Counted from the stretch's first letter, positions 9,501 to 19,508 are shown. The stretch: DNA of 64,000 nucleotides from Desulfamplus sp964425195 (GCA_964425195.1 CAYRLG010000001.1:62001-126000), one strand, 5' to 3'. The notes: generated from the letters alone by a model not told the origin. Made by a program: numbers and translations.

Positions 9501-11760
9501 TATTTTTTATATACATTCTATTCCCACATGGATCACCACTCCATACTTCAACAATAATCGGAGTTGTTACTATAGCTGTACCATCGTTATTATATACTGT
9601 ACCTGATACTTTTCCTCCTCGTTCAAATCTAAAATTTTTATCTAAGTAGTTCTGCCCAGTACTAACAACAATTGGTTGGGCAGCATCACAAGATACGCTG
9701 CTACCAGATAATGCCCACCAACCATCTATATAATCTGAGTTGTTATAATGCACAGCTCTAATATAGTATTGACCTTGAGGAACACCATTAATAGTGTAAC
9801 TACTATTTGTAGCATCAATATTTACTGAATAGGTAGATAGTTTGAATTGCCCACAAGGTTCTCCAGAGATAACTTCAAGATGTAAATTAGCTATTGGAAT
9901 AGGTGTAATACCATCAGATTCATACAGTTTTCCAGATATTGTTGAACCTCTATCCAACTGAAAATTAATTTTTGTAAAAGAACCTCCTATATTCATAATC
10001 AGGGATTGAGCACTATTTTGCTCTATTTGGCTTGAGTCTTGTGCCCACCACTCTTTAAGATAATTTGCATTATAAGGATCTGCTTTAACATAGTAGGTTC
10101 CCGGAGAAACTTCTATAAATATATAAGTCCCATCTAAGGTATTAGTAGAAACACTTTTGACCCACTCTTTACCACCACATATATCTTGTCTGTAAAGAGA
10201 AACAGATATACTTGTACCTGTAATCGGTGTACTACCGTCCTCTTCATAGAGAGTTCCTGAGATAGTATTTTCTCGATTAGTAGGAGGTAGCTGGTTATCA
10301 TCATCTGTGATGGAGAGTACAGCACCTGCTGGTGCTCCGATTGAAGCCCCTCCAGTTGGATTTATAAGATACAGATGAACTGTTTCATTAGCTTCATCTA
10401 TAGTATCGTTAATTATAGGAATGCTAAAAGTCTTATCTCCTCCCTCTCGTGCTGCCCATGTTATGAGGGTTGAATTTATATTGAAATCTGAATCCTTTAT
10501 AGCAGTTCCTCCATAAGTGATACATTCAACAGATACAGCATTGGTAGTATCTCCAACACGCCGTACAGTTATATTAGCAAATCCATCTGGCTCACCGGCT
10601 GTGAAAGAGTTTGAAACAAACTCAATAGAAGTTAATGGAGAGGCTAATTCTGACTGACGCACACAACGAACATAACCAGTATCGGTTTTAATAACATTGT
10701 CAGCCTGTCCATAGTTTACAAAATCCAATACCCAGCCATTTTCAGTAGATTCAACATAAGTAGTTCCAGACCAATATCTATACTCTTGTATATCAAAAAC
10801 ATTTGTATCAATAGCAGGATAAAAACGATCCATTGCTACGATAGAATCTAACTCCTTTATAGTTGGAAGCCTCCAGTCACTGTAATCTGCAAAAACAAGA
10901 TTTTCGGCATATATTAGAGCATCTTCCCAACCCATAGAGTCTTCAGAACTTAGCTTTTGCCACATTAGCCCTGTATTTACATCTATAACTGTCTGGTTAT
11001 CACTATTTACAATAAAATTACCATTAGTGACTAAACTACTATAGATACGAGACTGTCCGCCACGAACAGCTCTAACATGATAGCTTACTCCGTCTAACTT
11101 AGAGTGATATGAATGTGTACCTGAATAAAAATCTATTTTCCATGCGTGATCAGGATAAGCAGCAACACTATTTGCTGTCCAATAGTATGATGCAACTGTA
11201 TTTGCAAAATATAGAGTATTAACCGCAGGGTTATATGCTCCAAAATTTACAATAGAGTTAAGTTCTTGTTTTGTTGGTATCCTCCAATCTGCAAATCCGC
11301 CAAGTTTTTCAGTATTCATAGCATTAATAAAATCAAGCGTATCACTTTTGTCTCCAGATGTACCAACAACTCCCCCATTTGTATCTGAATTTAGATCATA
11401 CCACGTATAGGTGTTATCAGCGTCATGGATATTATCATAATTAGCAATACCATCATTAGCCTGTTTAATTTCCCAGATAAGACCAGTGACATTATCTTTT
11501 ACCATTGCCCAGTTAGCAGCACTATCAGAAAGAGGATTACCAGAGGCATCTAATTTGGTAAAAGAGGTGGGATTTATATTGTAATGAGAATCTTGCCCAA
11601 ATGTTGTCGAATACTCTTGAGTTTGCCCTGTATCTGGAACAGGGCTTTGAATATTCGGATTCATAAGAGCAAATGTTGGCGTTGCAAAACAGTTTGTTAT
11701 TACAATAGAAATTATCCAAAACCTGATACGATTAACCAAACAGCGATTAATGAGAGACAT
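6511..11760 (-). CDS. Large exported multidomain protein (two DUF1566/Lcl-C, Calx-beta, four CNA-B-like repeats)
   Basis: A 1749-residue protein with a Sec signal peptide (hydrophobic 13-26, likely cut after TFA near 31). Domains in order: two DUF1566/Lcl-C domains (about 85-234 with DWRIPTKQEL, and about 250-370 with DWRLPTIKEL), a Calx-beta domain (about 375-490 ending in SITDDD), four prealbumin/CNA-B-like repeats of about 100 residues (about 495-935) each with a GTYYV-type strand and a WW pair, a PEGA-like segment (about 940-1010 with GLWRVDGGAW), a Pro-rich linker (about 1015-1045), a long mostly helical region (about 1050-1500) and a C-terminal beta region ending with DYNGDGAVDL, a calcium-loop-like motif. 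Function unknown; probably a surface or secreted adhesin-like protein. A GGAGG site precedes the ATG. It lies 73 bp downstream of the FecR/TPR/barrel gene and is probably co-transcribed. Confidence 0.85.
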   Translation of the reverse strand: MSLINRCLVNRIRFWIISIVITNCFATPTFALMNPNIQSPVPDTGQTQEYSTTFGQDSHYNINPTSFTKLDASGNPLSDSAANWAMVKDNVTGLIWEIKQANDGIANYDNIHDADNTYTWYDLNSDTNGGVVGTSGDKSDTLDFINAMNTEKLGGFADWRIPTKQELNSIVNFGAYNPAVNTLYFANTVASYYWTANSVAAYPDHAWKIDFYSGTHSYHSKLDGVSYHVRAVRGGQSRIYSSLVTNGNFIVNSDNQTVIDVNTGLMWQKLSSEDSMGWEDALIYAENLVFADYSDWRLPTIKELDSIVAMDRFYPAIDTNVFDIQEYRYWSGTTYVESTENGWVLDFVNYGQADNVIKTDTGYVRCVRQSELASPLTSIEFVSNSFTAGEPDGFANITVRRVGDTTNAVSVECITYGGTAIKDSDFNINSTLITWAAREGGDKTFSIPIINDTIDEANETVHLYLINPTGGASIGAPAGAVLSITDDDNQLPPTNRENTISGTLYEEDGSTPITGTSISVSLYRQDICGGKEWVKSVSTNTLDGTYIFIEVSPGTYYVKADPYNANYLKEWWAQDSSQIEQNSAQSLIMNIGGSFTKINFQLDRGSTISGKLYESDGITPIPIANLHLEVISGEPCGQFKLSTYSVNIDATNSSYTINGVPQGQYYIRAVHYNNSDYIDGWWALSGSSVSCDAAQPIVVSTGQNYLDKNFRFERGGKVSGTVYNNDGTAIVTTPIIVEVWSGDPCGNRMYIKNSNTNISDGTYSVNGLPSGTYYIKTYSYNSKDGDNTNDQFYINEWWNSQGGNYQCSSAETISIVGQEEISNKNFQIDIGGLISGTIFGEGGEPLICDSSYVQVFSGEPCGIYQPINNVNVDNHTGNYVIKGVPTNTIIYLSAWSSSHNKTVWWSSKGSSAACTGTESLNLTTGQSLSNINFQMNAIAPQYGAITVTILPLEAVNAGGLWRVDGGAWQHSGVTISNLNVGEHTVDFHDISGWTTPASQSVTIQEGGNSISGYYNLLPVDDGSTPPQPPVDNEPTTPPVNPDDSKPKEVSDIKDINDSVNTIDSASEATMITGRLTDDINIIQENIPEDNITPSNELVEAINTTIVNVGNIVEKSFELFKNGKIEVEQALKPLELLDDIIDLGAKTAKSGGAISTEKVSKSIESVEGVIDEAISKGVTDLQMKSSSVNINNMLGNMPDIMRTLLNTLDVIKFLEPIKNLTSAGIKSAVTGKNEPSKTVDALGPIVVKGLQKASEADIVVDTGKIINSAEGIINNTVKVLQTATTDTSIVNNTLEQLQIELSEMVGQTAFNVKDKFVGNNQFASNTFAATPSNTYKLSDFVYLMDNVSGLTTSIIKAKSAINSKLSGTMQSLSRETMKNILPAFVSGISANRLAAAQNDSDIQKLLKDYPQLLNEVINIASVNLTQGMLITKSDIEQIIKNNQSFTQKEKDRLINGLPELPIYDQDIIHSGNDMLSLVELLSKELEKQLPGSTVQVSSTKSLQLMLLLKNPSVGLDMPLYIQDARIISSLIPQGLHFLPEGAIILVHNGIAGILTPAPKDAVDTLLSADALLNLDTIFGSAKKEIFDAKVDNNGTLNLKFKDGSKFSGSFGYATVKEGDGNFDAGTSSFELHGTDPASEAYSVLVVYNDGYTQQLSPSVSALEQLVQVLDTLAAGSYTLDRETGIFTVLGARFKPSYLIDNITPNDEIWFRANKDSYGIAWETGDYNGDGAVDLKMWTVDGKQVIYTVIQ

Positions 11761-11833
11761 AGCTACCTCCTGTGCTAAAAATTATCTATACTTTAATGTT
11801 TATATGTTTAAAATTTTAAATAGGTATCAATTA

Positions 11834-14800
11834 CTAAAAATTCCATCGCAATCCAATAGTTGCTAATGAACCTTGCCACGGAAGCTGAGAAACCTCAGTG
11901 GTATCAGAGATGAGATATGTATATTTTTTATTAAAAATATTTTCCCATTTGGCAACAAGAAGGAGTTTTTTATCCAAAAGAGATTTTTCTGCAGAGATGC
12001 TGGCTATTATAAAATCTTCATCAACAGGATTTTTATAACCGCTCTTCTCATCTTGATTCATATACCACCAAGTGTTCTGTATTCTGACACCAGATGGGTG
12101 AACCCATGTGAAAATAGCACTAAGATCGTTATCCACTCGATTTCTATCATCTCCACTCTCTGTGTTATGATCAGTAAATTGATATGCAAGTGCCATTGCA
12201 AAACGGTCTGTTATCAAATATTCAAGTGAAACTCTTCCAATTTCCTGAGAATCTTCTTTCCATCGGAGATCGACTTGGGTTTTAGAGGTAGTAGCATGAG
12301 ATGTAAATACATTGGGGAAAAATCGTTCTTTATGTAATAACTCTGTCCGTGTAAAGATTTGTGAAGACCATTGCCTGTCCCAAGCCAATCCATAGAAATC
12401 AATTAGTGTACCTTGTTCAGAACCAAATATTTTAGAAAAACCAGCCATTTCTGATGGATACAAAGTGGCGTTTATATAATCAGGTTCAATTTCTCTAAAA
12501 TATCCCCCTCTTATTATATCTAAAGATGATACCTGCCACATAAAACCAAGATGAGGTAGCCATTTATCTTCAGATATAACTTTTTCGTCATAGTCTAAAA
12601 CAATATTGTCAAGTTGACACCAACCTACCCCCATATCTAATTTAAGATTATCTGAAATTGACCAGATATCTCTTGAAAAAAATCGATTCTCTTCTTTCTT
12701 AGGATTATTACCATTAATTAAATCCCTATTTTCATTAATAGCAGGAGGCTCATAGAATAACCTCGATTCTAAATTCCAAGAATAGTCATTTGTTGAATAT
12801 CCAATACCAGTAGAAAATTTGTGATCTCCAAATCTGAAAAGTTGAACTATTTCAGAATGTACTTTATCGCTATCATCTGACCAGTTTCGTTGTTTGAATT
12901 CAGAGGTATCAATGGATGAAATATATTTTTCAGATAGTGTAATTAAATTTTCTTCTCTTTTTTGAGTTTGTAAAAGGACCATCATATCCCTACCCGCTCC
13001 CTGATGCCAATGGTAACCAAACGAGCCAGAAAATAGATCATAATCTCTATTAACATCAGATGGTTTAAGGTTTAAATCCCTCCAAGGCAACATATCCTCC
13101 ATATCTCCCTCAATAACTCTTGCATCTGCTACAATCTCATGCCCAGAAGCAATTACCTGCTTTACAGTTACATTACCTTCAGAAGAGGATTTACCAGTAT
13201 CTGCAACGGGCCCGTCAGTTGTGGTATAGTGTCCTGAAGCGTTAAACGCTGTTCGTGTATTCCCACCGGTTAAGTTTAAAGAGCTGTTCCCAGTATCGTC
13301 ATTACCAGCATTTAGAGTAATAGAGCCTTTAATTTGAGGAGTTTCAAGAAGGTTTTGATAATCATTATAGCTTGTATAAGTATTGGCATTGACGGGCTTT
13401 AAAAGTTCTGCTCGTTTCATATCGCCGATTGTGTCAGCATCAAATTGTCCCAAGATTTGTGCCCGAGATGCTCTAAAAAGATACGCACTGCTGTTTGCTT
13501 CATCATCCCATACTGCCTGATCTCCCTTTGAATCTGCCCACTCATAAAGCCCCATTGTTGTTAATGACCACGCAAGTGAGATATTTTTAGAAGCTCTATC
13601 TTGATCAAGAAGATAACGAGAGCGGCTCATCAATTTATTATCATTAAGGGCGATTGCTTTTTCTAATGATTTGATGCCCTCACCATGTCTGTAGTTATCT
13701 GCAAAAATAGTTGCAAGGTACATGTGAGGAGTTGGATCATAAGGATCGAGTATCACAGCACGCTTAAGCTCAACTTCTGCCTCATATCGTTCTCCAAGTT
13801 CATACTGAGCTTTAGCAAGGTAGATGTGAGGATAAGCTGCTAATGGCTCAAGCAGACACGCTTTTTCCATATTCTCAAGACCTTCTGCATTTCTTTTCTG
13901 GTGGTACAAAGCAAGCCCAAGCCCAAGATAGGCTGAAGCAAGATTGCTCTTTTTAACAACCACCTGTTTAAACAATCTTTCAGCATTTTGTGAATCAAGT
14001 TTTATGAGATAAATATAACCTTTTAACATATCAACTCTTACATCACTTACAGCTTGTGGTCTAAATGAAAATATCTTCTTTTCAGCTTTAGAGATATTAT
14101 CAAGACCTAAAAGGAGCTCAACCTCTCTTATCAGAGCTGGCACAGAGATAGGATCAAGAGAGGTTGCCTTTTCTGCCTCTTGTAAAGCCTCTTTAAATTT
14201 TCCTGTTGATTGCAAAACCGTTGCTAATGCAACGTGAGTTGAGGCTCTATTAGGTGCAAGTTTAACAGCGTTATGTGCTGTTTCAAGAGCCACACTTTCT
14301 CCCTGAACAAGAAGCTCCATAGCTTTTTGAGCAATCTTTATAGCATCTCTCTCAATCTTACTACTTTTTAAATATCTGTTTGAGTTCTCATTAATGCTAT
14401 TTTTAGTTAGATCAGTATGGTTCACAAGAGCAGCATCAGCAGGACCAATTATATCAGGTGTCAATAGCAACCATTGAACACGCTTCTCAGGTTTGAGAAG
14501 TTTTGTTATTATAGGAGATTTGCCTCTTTGTGCTGTTACACCTTCACCTCTTGCAATGATTGCCTCTCCCTGTGCATTGTAGCATTGTACCCGCCCTTCA
14601 AGCACTGTAATATCGGAAGTTCCGTCATCTGCAACAGAGATAGCCATCTCTGTTCCCCTTATACTTGCAGAGACAACAGGTGTTGCAAATACAGGCTTTG
14701 AACCTTTACGTTTATTCCTAAACCAAAGTTTTCCTGAAAATATCTCAAGAATACCCTGTTTGTTCACCTCTTCACCAGGTGCAGAACCAGTTTTTTTCAA

Positions 14801-15148
14801 AAATAGTACGGAACCTTCAGAGAGTCGTATTTGAGATCTATCATTTAACATTAAAGCAGCTTCACCATTAGATTCTACTTTGATATATGCCCCTTCAGGA
14901 AACTCCATTAATGGAGTTACTGGTGACCAAGATTCACCCTTGTCAAGAGAGAAAAGGACACTACCTTTTGAAAAAACTAACTTACCTGCAAACTCTTCTG
15001 CAGTAGAGATAGCAACTCCAATAAAAGAGAAGTGAAAAAATATAATACAAAGTATTATAAGATTATATAAGGCAATAGAATAAGTATAGATAATTGGCTT
15101 CTTAGGGTAAGGTATAGAGAAACTTTGTGGCTCTATTTTTTTTTGCAT
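11834..15148 (-). CDS. FecR-domain, TPR and outer-membrane beta-barrel protein
   Basis: 1104 residues. A hydrophobic export segment lies at about 24-50. It is followed by a FecR-type domain (about 60-215) containing SVLFSLDKGESW, the LMLNDRSQIRL strand and ASIRGTEMAIS, a helical TPR region (about 285-530), and a long C-terminal region of alternating beta strands with aromatic girdles ending in GLRWNF. A terminal Phe is the usual signature for BAM-inserted outer-membrane barrels. The layout suggests a periplasmic peptide- or glycan-binding front with a TPR scaffold fused to a barrel. It resembles, in architecture only, outer-membrane export or assembly platforms. The gene directly upstream of the large exported protein suggests they work together. 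AGGAG precedes the start. Confidence 0.8.
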   Translation of the reverse strand: MQKKIEPQSFSIPYPKKPIIYTYSIALYNLIILCIIFFHFSFIGVAISTAEEFAGKLVFSKGSVLFSLDKGESWSPVTPLMEFPEGAYIKVESNGEAALMLNDRSQIRLSEGSVLFLKKTGSAPGEEVNKQGILEIFSGKLWFRNKRKGSKPVFATPVVSASIRGTEMAISVADDGTSDITVLEGRVQCYNAQGEAIIARGEGVTAQRGKSPIITKLLKPEKRVQWLLLTPDIIGPADAALVNHTDLTKNSINENSNRYLKSSKIERDAIKIAQKAMELLVQGESVALETAHNAVKLAPNRASTHVALATVLQSTGKFKEALQEAEKATSLDPISVPALIREVELLLGLDNISKAEKKIFSFRPQAVSDVRVDMLKGYIYLIKLDSQNAERLFKQVVVKKSNLASAYLGLGLALYHQKRNAEGLENMEKACLLEPLAAYPHIYLAKAQYELGERYEAEVELKRAVILDPYDPTPHMYLATIFADNYRHGEGIKSLEKAIALNDNKLMSRSRYLLDQDRASKNISLAWSLTTMGLYEWADSKGDQAVWDDEANSSAYLFRASRAQILGQFDADTIGDMKRAELLKPVNANTYTSYNDYQNLLETPQIKGSITLNAGNDDTGNSSLNLTGGNTRTAFNASGHYTTTDGPVADTGKSSSEGNVTVKQVIASGHEIVADARVIEGDMEDMLPWRDLNLKPSDVNRDYDLFSGSFGYHWHQGAGRDMMVLLQTQKREENLITLSEKYISSIDTSEFKQRNWSDDSDKVHSEIVQLFRFGDHKFSTGIGYSTNDYSWNLESRLFYEPPAINENRDLINGNNPKKEENRFFSRDIWSISDNLKLDMGVGWCQLDNIVLDYDEKVISEDKWLPHLGFMWQVSSLDIIRGGYFREIEPDYINATLYPSEMAGFSKIFGSEQGTLIDFYGLAWDRQWSSQIFTRTELLHKERFFPNVFTSHATTSKTQVDLRWKEDSQEIGRVSLEYLITDRFAMALAYQFTDHNTESGDDRNRVDNDLSAIFTWVHPSGVRIQNTWWYMNQDEKSGYKNPVDEDFIIASISAEKSLLDKKLLLVAKWENIFNKKYTYLISDTTEVSQLPWQGSLATIGLRWNF

Positions 15149-15438
15149 AAGAGGCTCCTTATATGAAAGGTTTACATCTGTTGCTGCAATTTATCTACAG
15201 AGTAACACTATTTTTTTTTAAATTCAATTTTTTATACTCAATTTATGTTTGATTTTATATCAAATTATGAACTATCTCATAAGTGCGTTTTTTTAAAAAA
15301 AAGATTGTGAATTTATTAAAAAAACAATAACATTATCTAATTTTTTTCTCTGAATAAAAAGAGACAACTTTTTTGCTTAAATTTAATCTATAAATGTATC
15401 TCAAAATTATAATTATTAAATTAATATAAGGTTATATA
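15149..15438. promoter_or_regulatory. Divergent AT-rich intergenic region between barrel gene and deaD
   Basis: 290 bp with long A and T runs and no open frame. It must hold the promoters of the minus-strand surface operon and of the plus-strand helicase gene. I see no pair of -35/-10 boxes with proper spacing that I would defend. Confidence 0.3.
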
Positions 15439-17349
15439 ATGTCCCAAGAAAAAATGCTTCAAGAAGAAAATGCTCAGATTACAAACGCTACTGATAGCAT
15501 ACTCTCTGCTAATGAGATAGCTCTTGCAGGTTTTGATGGTATGAGCTTATCAAAATCGGTATTAAAAGCCCTTGATGATATAGGGTATGAAACTCCAACT
15601 TCAATCCAGTCTTTAATTATTCCTCATGTTTTAGCAGGAAGAGATGTTGTAGGGCAAGCTCAAACTGGAACTGGTAAGACAGCAGCTTTTGCTTTGCCTC
15701 TTCTGTCTCGAATAGAGCTTAAAAAGAAAAATCCACAGGTACTTGTAATCACTCCAACAAGAGAACTTGCTATTCAGGTAGCAGAATCTTTTAAAGGCTA
15801 TGCAGCCCGTATGAAGGATTTTCATGTTCTTCCGATCTATGGTGGACAATCTTATGAAATACAATTACGACAACTTAAGCGAGGTCTTCATGTAGTAGTA
15901 GGTACTCCAGGAAGACTTATGGATCATATCAAACGTGAAACTCTAAATTTAAGTGAGCTGACCTGTTTAGTTCTTGATGAAGCAGATGAGATGCTAAGGA
16001 TGGGGTTTATTGATGACGTAAAATGGATTCTTGAGCAGACCCCTCCAAACCGCCAGATGGCTCTTTTTTCAGCAACTATGCCTCCAGCAATTAGAGCTAT
16101 AGCTCGTCAATATCTAAAAAATCCTGAAGAAGTAACAATTCAGGTTAAAACTATGACCGCAGATACAATCCGTCAACGATTTTGGATGGTCAAAGGAACT
16201 GATAAACTTGAGGCACTTACACGAATTCTTGAGGCAGAGGATTTTGATGCAATTCTTGTTTTTGTTCGTACAAAAACCGCAACTGTAGAACTTGCTGAGA
16301 AACTTGAAGCTCGTGGGTATGCAACAGAGGCATTAAATGGAGATATTGCCCAGAAATCTCGTGAAAGGACAATTGAGAGATTCAAAAATGGTAAGATTGA
16401 TATTGTTGTCGCAACTGATGTAGCAGCCAGAGGCTTAGATGTGGATCGTATTAGCCATGTTATAAACTACGATATCCCTACAGAAGCAGAATCTTATATT
16501 CACCGTATTGGCAGAACAGGAAGAGCTGGTAGAAATGGAGATGCTATTTTATTTGTAGCTCCAAGAGAGATGTGGATGCTAAAAGTAATTGAAAAGACTA
16601 CTCGTAAAAAGATTGAGATGATGCATCTACCGACAACAAGAGCCATTACAGATAAGCGAATTGCTGATTTCAAGCAACGCATCACTGGGGCATTGGCTTC
16701 TTCTTCTGAATCTCTCTCCCAATTTCGTGAACTTATGGAGGAGTATCGTCAGGAGAGTGGGGTAGAATCATTGGATATTGCTGCTGCTCTTGCAATTTTA
16801 TTTAATGGTGGAAAACCGCTATTTCTTACTGAGTCAGAAATGAATATTGATGAAGCTATTGAACTTGATAAGAAAAAAACATCCTCTTCCAGAAAAAAAG
16901 AGGGAGAAAAATCTAAAAAAGAGCTATATCGTGATTCAGCTTTGGAAAACAAATCACAAAAGAGAAAAATAGAAACAAAATCAGAAGAGAAAACATTTAG
17001 GAAAATTGATCCAGAGTCCCCAAAGAGTAAAGTTGGTTCAAAGAAGAGAGAAGATGTATCTAAAAAAACTGCAATACGTTCAAAACATGATAATAGAGCA
17101 ATACCCGTCTCTAAAGGAATGGAGAGATTTAGACTGGATGTTGGGCATACACACGGTATAAAAGCCGGAGATATTGTTGGTGCAATTGCAAATGAAGCTG
17201 GCTTGGATGGCAAATTTATAAATAATATTGTTATACACGATGAATATAGTACAGTTGATCTGCCAGAAGGAATGCCCGCACCAATATTTAAAATACTCAA
17301 ACGGGTTCGGATTGGTGGAAACAAACTAAATATTACAAAAATCGAATAA
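15439..17349 (+). CDS. deaD: DEAD-box ATP-dependent RNA helicase (DeaD/CsdA type)
   Basis: RNA helicase acting in ribosome assembly and mRNA turnover, often cold-induced. 636 residues. Visible motifs are the Q motif (GYETPTSIQ), Walker A AQTGTGKT, PTRELA, GTPGR, DEAD in VLDEADEM, SAT in FSATMP, ARGLDV and HRIGRTGRAGR. A RecA-like core (about 25-390) is followed by a helical dimerisation-like segment (about 400-470), a Lys/Glu/Ser-rich linker (about 475-560) and a DbpA-type RNA-binding domain (about 562-636, reading GIKAGDIVGAIANEAGL). This C-terminal layout is that of CsdA/DeaD rather than RhlE. It has a long AT-rich upstream region, as is common for cold-shock helicases. The next gene starts 35 bp after it. 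Confidence 0.94.
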   Translation: MSQEKMLQEENAQITNATDSILSANEIALAGFDGMSLSKSVLKALDDIGYETPTSIQSLIIPHVLAGRDVVGQAQTGTGKTAAFALPLLSRIELKKKNPQVLVITPTRELAIQVAESFKGYAARMKDFHVLPIYGGQSYEIQLRQLKRGLHVVVGTPGRLMDHIKRETLNLSELTCLVLDEADEMLRMGFIDDVKWILEQTPPNRQMALFSATMPPAIRAIARQYLKNPEEVTIQVKTMTADTIRQRFWMVKGTDKLEALTRILEAEDFDAILVFVRTKTATVELAEKLEARGYATEALNGDIAQKSRERTIERFKNGKIDIVVATDVAARGLDVDRISHVINYDIPTEAESYIHRIGRTGRAGRNGDAILFVAPREMWMLKVIEKTTRKKIEMMHLPTTRAITDKRIADFKQRITGALASSSESLSQFRELMEEYRQESGVESLDIAAALAILFNGGKPLFLTESEMNIDEAIELDKKKTSSSRKKEGEKSKKELYRDSALENKSQKRKIETKSEEKTFRKIDPESPKSKVGSKKREDVSKKTAIRSKHDNRAIPVSKGMERFRLDVGHTHGIKAGDIVGAIANEAGLDGKFINNIVIHDEYSTVDLPEGMPAPIFKILKRVRIGGNKLNITKIE

Positions 17350-17384
17350 GATATTTAGAACAGCTCTATAATAAAAGTTAAGAT

Positions 17385-19508
17385 ATGACTAAAATGGTTA
17401 AACCTAAAATTCTTGCTCCAGCAGGCGATAAATATTCATTTCTTGCTGCTATTGCTGCTGGAGCAGATGCAATTTATTGCGGACTTAAAAATTTTTCTGC
17501 CCGTATGGAGGCAGATAATTTCACTATTGAGGAGCTTTCAAGGCTAAATGCTCTTGCAAGAAGTAAAAATATCCAAGTTTATGTAGCATTCAACTCTCTT
17601 GTCAAGCAAGACGAAATTGAAAAGATCGCTCGAGTTATCGCAAAACTTGCGAAATATGTTCGTCCTTATGCCCTTATTATACAAGACCCTGGACTTATTG
17701 ATATTGCTCGCAATTCAGGTTTTAAAGGGGAATTTCACCTGTCAACTTTAGGTAACTGCTCTTTGCCAATTGGGCTTGATTCTGTTGAGCAGGCAGGATT
17801 TAGTCGTGTAGTACTTCCTCGAGAACTCTCAATTGACGAAATAAAGCTCATGGCACAAAGCAAACCAGTCAACCTTGAACTTGAAGTTTTTATTCACGGT
17901 GCTCTTTGCTACGCTGTATCTGGAAGATGCTACTGGAGCAGTTGGTTTGGTGGGAAAAGTGGTCTTAGGGGACGATGTGTTCAGCCATGTAGGCGTCTTT
18001 ATAGACAGAATAGTAATGAAAAAAGGTTCTTTTCATGCCTCGATTTTTCCGCAGATGTGCTTGTAAAGGTACTTAAAGAGATACCATCTATAACTACATG
18101 GAAAATAGAGGGGAGAAAAAAGAGCTCACACTATGTTTTTTACACTGTTAAAGCATATAAGATATTAAGAGATCATGGACACGATCCATCACACAAAAAA
18201 ATCGCCCTATCATTTTTAGATTATGCTCTTGGAAGACCTTCAACTCATTACAATCTACTGACTCAAAACCCTATCAACCCACTCAAAAAAGATAAAAACA
18301 CAGAGACTGGCTCGGGTCTTTTTGTAGGAAGAGTCCGGTATGGCGGAGAAAATTTAAAACCAGATATTCCCAATTTTATTACCCAAGAAGAGCTTTTGGT
18401 AGATGATCTACTACGAATTGGATATGAAGATAACTTTTTTCACTCTATTCAGCGAATAACAAGGGGATTACCTAAAAAAGGCAGATTTGTTATAAACCAA
18501 AAAAGTAGAGGAGATATCATTAAAAAAAGCAAAAATCTCGCTATAAACAAACCTTATAAAAACATAAAGTTCAGAAAAGGCTCACCAATATTTCTTGTTG
18601 ATAGGAGAGAAAAAGAGGTATGGTTGCTTATTAAAGAACTTGAATCAGAACTTGCTAAGTACAGCTCTCCTGATATCAGACCACAAGATATTTCTGAAAT
18701 AAATATAGGTCGTGAACAAAATCAATTATCACACAGCTTTGTTGGTAATGAACCATCAAATAGTTTTAGTAAATATTTTGAACTCACTCTTTATGGTTAC
18801 GGTTATGAATCAAAAATAAAGAACTCAAATAAATCACCAGCGGAAATTGCTGCTCTATGGTTGTCCCAAAATTCAATAAAACGCTGCTCTCCAAAGAGAA
18901 TCAAAGATATCTGGTGGTTTTTGCCACCAGTAATTTGGCCATCCAATGAAGAGATACTTCATGATACTATTCACAGAATTTTATCCGCAGGTGGTAAAAA
19001 TTTTGTACTAAATATGCCATGGCAAATAGGTTGTTTTAATAAAAATTCTCTTAAACATTGTCGTTCTAACCTTAATTTATGGGCAGGTCCATTTTGCAAT
19101 GTTGCTAACGTAGCTTATATAGATTTTCTAAAAAAATCTGGTTTCACTGGAGCTTTTGTATCCCCAGAGCTTGGTCAGGACGATTTTTTTTCAATTCCCT
19201 CTAAATCTCCTCTACCTTTAGGAATTGTTATAAAAGGCAACTGGCCTTTGGCAATATCCAGAATACTTTCTGATGAAATTACTCCTAATGAGATGTTTAT
19301 AAGTCCAAAAGAAGAGTGTGGATGGGTTGAAAAGAGAGAGAAAGATTTTTGGGTCTTTCCCAACTGGCAACTTGATCTCTATTCTAAAAAAGAGCTTCTC
19401 AAAAAGGCGGGATATCAATTTTTTCTAAATATTGATGAGCCTATTCCACAAGGAGTTTCTATGAAGTTAAGACAAGGTGTGTGGAATTGGGATCTCAATC
19501 TTCTATAA
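17385..19508 (+). CDS. Peptidase U32 family protein
   Basis: 707 residues. The N-terminal part (about 1-300) has the U32 hallmarks PKILAPAGD, GADAIYCG, VFIHGALCYAVSGRC and GRCVQPCR, where conserved Cys residues form the Fe-S or metal site seen in this family. Relatives such as RlhA, TrhP (YegQ) and UbiU/UbiV act in rRNA or tRNA hydroxylation or ubiquinone synthesis rather than as proteases, so a nucleic-acid-modifying role is plausible. The C-terminal half contains a second barrel-like region with a possible substrate-binding function. It is adjacent to and in the same direction as the RNA helicase, which fits an RNA role. The exact subfamily cannot be fixed by eye. Confidence 0.85.
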   Translation: MTKMVKPKILAPAGDKYSFLAAIAAGADAIYCGLKNFSARMEADNFTIEELSRLNALARSKNIQVYVAFNSLVKQDEIEKIARVIAKLAKYVRPYALIIQDPGLIDIARNSGFKGEFHLSTLGNCSLPIGLDSVEQAGFSRVVLPRELSIDEIKLMAQSKPVNLELEVFIHGALCYAVSGRCYWSSWFGGKSGLRGRCVQPCRRLYRQNSNEKRFFSCLDFSADVLVKVLKEIPSITTWKIEGRKKSSHYVFYTVKAYKILRDHGHDPSHKKIALSFLDYALGRPSTHYNLLTQNPINPLKKDKNTETGSGLFVGRVRYGGENLKPDIPNFITQEELLVDDLLRIGYEDNFFHSIQRITRGLPKKGRFVINQKSRGDIIKKSKNLAINKPYKNIKFRKGSPIFLVDRREKEVWLLIKELESELAKYSSPDIRPQDISEINIGREQNQLSHSFVGNEPSNSFSKYFELTLYGYGYESKIKNSNKSPAEIAALWLSQNSIKRCSPKRIKDIWWFLPPVIWPSNEEILHDTIHRILSAGGKNFVLNMPWQIGCFNKNSLKHCRSNLNLWAGPFCNVANVAYIDFLKKSGFTGAFVSPELGQDDFFSIPSKSPLPLGIVIKGNWPLAISRILSDEITPNEMFISPKEECGWVEKREKDFWVFPNWQLDLYSKKELLKKAGYQFFLNIDEPIPQGVSMKLRQGVWNWDLNLL

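Noticed and set aside
16749..17324. A 191-codon minus-strand open frame opposite the deaD C-terminus
   Set aside because: Mirror of the Lys/Ser-rich linker and DbpA domain; Ser/Phe-rich without motif or start signal.
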